Assembly: GCA_005888425.1 (NCBI GenBank)
Contig: VAZF01000295.1
Location: forward strand, 1 to 7,958
Origin: Alphaproteobacteria bacterium
GTDB taxonomy: Bacteria; Pseudomonadota; Alphaproteobacteria; ATCC43930; CGMCC-115725
Length of the DNA stretch: 7,958 nucleotides
Direction of reading: 5' to 3'
The position numbers were made by a program, and so were the translations under genes. Positions 6,619 through 7,958 of the stretch are shown piece after piece (position 1 is the first letter of the stretch; the number at the start of each line of letters is the position of its first letter). Below the pieces are notes generated by a model that saw only the letters and a program-made list of their open reading frames with translations, searched no databases and was not told the DNA's origin.

Positions 6619-7958
6619 ATGACCGGCGGATGGCGGTTTGGCGCGGTGGTGCTTGGTGGGGTGCTCGCCGCAGCGGCGCCGGCGGGCGCGGCGGATACCC
6701 CGAAACGCGGCGGCACGCTGACCTACCTGATCCCGGCCGATGCGCCGCCGACCTTCGACGGGCATCGCGAGACGACCTACGCCACGATCCATTCGGTCGC
6801 GCCCTATTACAGCGTCCTTATCCGGATCAATCCGGACAACCCGTCCTCGACGACCGATTTCGTGTGCGATCTCTGCACCGAAATGCCGAAACCGGCCGAT
6901 GACGGCAAGACCTACACGTTCAAGATCCGGCAGGGCGTCAAGTTCCACAATGGCGACCCGCTGACCGCCGAGGATGTCGCGAAGAGCCTCCAGATGATCG
7001 CCTTCCCGCCAGAGGGCGTGTTGAGCCCGCGCTCCAGCGATTTCGACATGGTGGACAAGATCGAGGCGCCCGATCCCTCGACCGTCGTGATCCGTCTCAA
7101 ATTTGCGACGAGCGCCTTCCTGCCGGCCCTCGCCGATCCTTACGCCTTCATCTACCAAAAGAAGGTTCTGGAAAAGGACCCGCACTGGTACGAAACCAAT
7201 ATCCTCGGCTCAGGCCCGTTCAAATTGGCCAATTACGAGATCGGGCAGTCGATCAGAGGGGTGCGCAACCCCGACTACTATTTCAAGGACAAGCCCTATC
7301 TCGACGAGGTCGTCGGCATCTACGCGCCGAAGCAGGCGACGCGGATCGACGCCTTGCGCAGCGACCGGGCCGCCATCGAGTTCCGCGGCCTGCCGCCCGC
7401 CGCCCGGGACGATCTGAAGAAATCGCTCGGCGATCAGATCGCGTTTCAGGACAGCGATTGGAACTGCGGCAGCGTCGTGACGATCAACGAGAAGGTAAAG
7501 CCGTTCGACGATGTGCGCGTGCGGCGCGCCCTGACATTGGCGATCGACCGCTGGCACGGCGCCCAGGCATTGTCGAAGATCGCCGATGTCCACACCGCCG
7601 GCAGCCTGATCTTCCCGGGCGATCCGCTGGCGCCGAGCAACGAGCAGCTGCACGAGGTCGCCGGGTTCTGGCCCGATATCGACAAGTCGCGCACCGAGGC
7701 GAAGCGCCTGTTGAAGGAGGCCGGCGCCGAGAACCTAACGTTCGAACTGCTCAACCGCGATGTCGACCAGCCCTACAAATATGTCGGCATTTGGATTGTC
7801 GACGAATGGAGCAAGATCGGCGTCAAGGTCACGCAAAAGGTGCTGCCCAGCGGCCCCTGGGTGGCGGCCGAGCGCGCCGGCGACTTCAGCGTCGTGCTGC
7901 AGGCCAATTGCCACAGCGTCGTCAACCCGCTGATCGACGTGCAGCCTTATCTGTCGAG
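6619..7958 (+). CDS. ABC transporter solute-binding protein, family 5 (array copy 5, 3' partial)
   Basis: The frame stays open to the right edge, giving the first 446 residues of a binding protein that should end some 85 to 90 residues later if it matches its siblings. The ATG at 6619 has a strong Shine-Dalgarno (GGAGGAA, 6609-6615) 5 nt upstream of it. A GTG at 6616 is in frame but too close to that site. The signal peptide has a single arginine (Arg6), a Val/Leu/Ala core and an Ala-Gly-Ala-Ala cleavage region near residue 24 to 25. Family blocks are TFKIRQGVKFHNG from about residue 100, HWYETN at 189 (HWYEKN in the others) and PFDDVRVRRAL from 295. Cysteines are at 83 and 86 (CDLC), 283 (DWNCG) and 431 (ANCH, His in place of Gln). 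It is separated from copy 4 by 137 nt, so it may have some independent expression. The ligand is unknown. Confidence 0.94.
   Translation, partial: MTGGWRFGAVVLGGVLAAAAPAGAADTPKRGGTLTYLIPADAPPTFDGHRETTYATIHSVAPYYSVLIRINPDNPSSTTDFVCDLCTEMPKPADDGKTYTFKIRQGVKFHNGDPLTAEDVAKSLQMIAFPPEGVLSPRSSDFDMVDKIEAPDPSTVVIRLKFATSAFLPALADPYAFIYQKKVLEKDPHWYETNILGSGPFKLANYEIGQSIRGVRNPDYYFKDKPYLDEVVGIYAPKQATRIDALRSDRAAIEFRGLPPAARDDLKKSLGDQIAFQDSDWNCGSVVTINEKVKPFDDVRVRRALTLAIDRWHGAQALSKIADVHTAGSLIFPGDPLAPSNEQLHEVAGFWPDIDKSRTEAKRLLKEAGAENLTFELLNRDVDQPYKYVGIWIVDEWSKIGVKVTQKVLPSGPWVAAERAGDFSVVLQANCHSVVNPLIDVQPYLS

Larger units (their letters stand above)
2..7958 (+). repeat. Tandem array of at least five paralogous solute-binding protein genes
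   Basis: Five genes of about 1.6 kb follow each other head to tail with the same domain order, the same sequence blocks and, for the four with a visible end, the same WLDK-TAG finish. Over the 65 mature residues from PKRGG through the CDLC motif, copies 1 and 2 match at 53 positions, 2 and 4 at 52, and 1 and 4 at 51, counted by eye. Similarity extends over the whole coding length but not into the intergenic gaps. This points to old tandem duplications followed by divergence rather than a recent amplification. Confidence 0.9.

Overview
The window is part of a same-strand tandem array of five homologous genes for periplasmic solute-binding proteins of ABC importers (family 5, the peptide/nickel/opine-binding SBP_bac_5 class). 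Three copies are complete (1618-3219, 3260-4858, 4874-6481). The first is cut by the left edge (2-1591) and the last by the right edge (6619-7958), so the array may continue on either side. No permease, ATPase, regulator, RNA gene, mobile element or CRISPR array is visible.

The sequence is GC-rich with strong G/C bias at third codon positions, which produces long antisense shadow ORFs. Together with the abundance of this transporter class and a palindromic intergenic segment at 6504-6536, this suggests an alphaproteobacterium, possibly Rhizobiales-like. That is an inference from composition and style, not a proven assignment.

Layout: copies 1 to 4 are packed with gaps of 26, 40 and 15 nt, each with a Shine-Dalgarno-like sequence and no terminator between them, so they probably share a transcript. 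Copy 5 follows a 137-nt gap holding several small inverted repeats. The four visible stop codons are all TAG after the same Trp-Leu-Asp-Lys ending, consistent with duplication of one ancestral gene. Over a 65-residue stretch near the mature N-terminus, copies 1, 2 and 4 match each other at 51 to 53 positions.

How they may work: each protein should be exported by Sec, fold into a two-lobed binding protein in the periplasm and hand its ligand to an inner-membrane ABC importer encoded elsewhere. The ligand cannot be read from the sequence. All five share a Cys-Asp-Leu-Cys motif. Copies 2 to 5 also share two more cysteines near the predicted hinge and ligand pocket, and copy 1 lacks both. Several binding proteins feeding one transporter, with specificities that have diverged, is the simplest working model.
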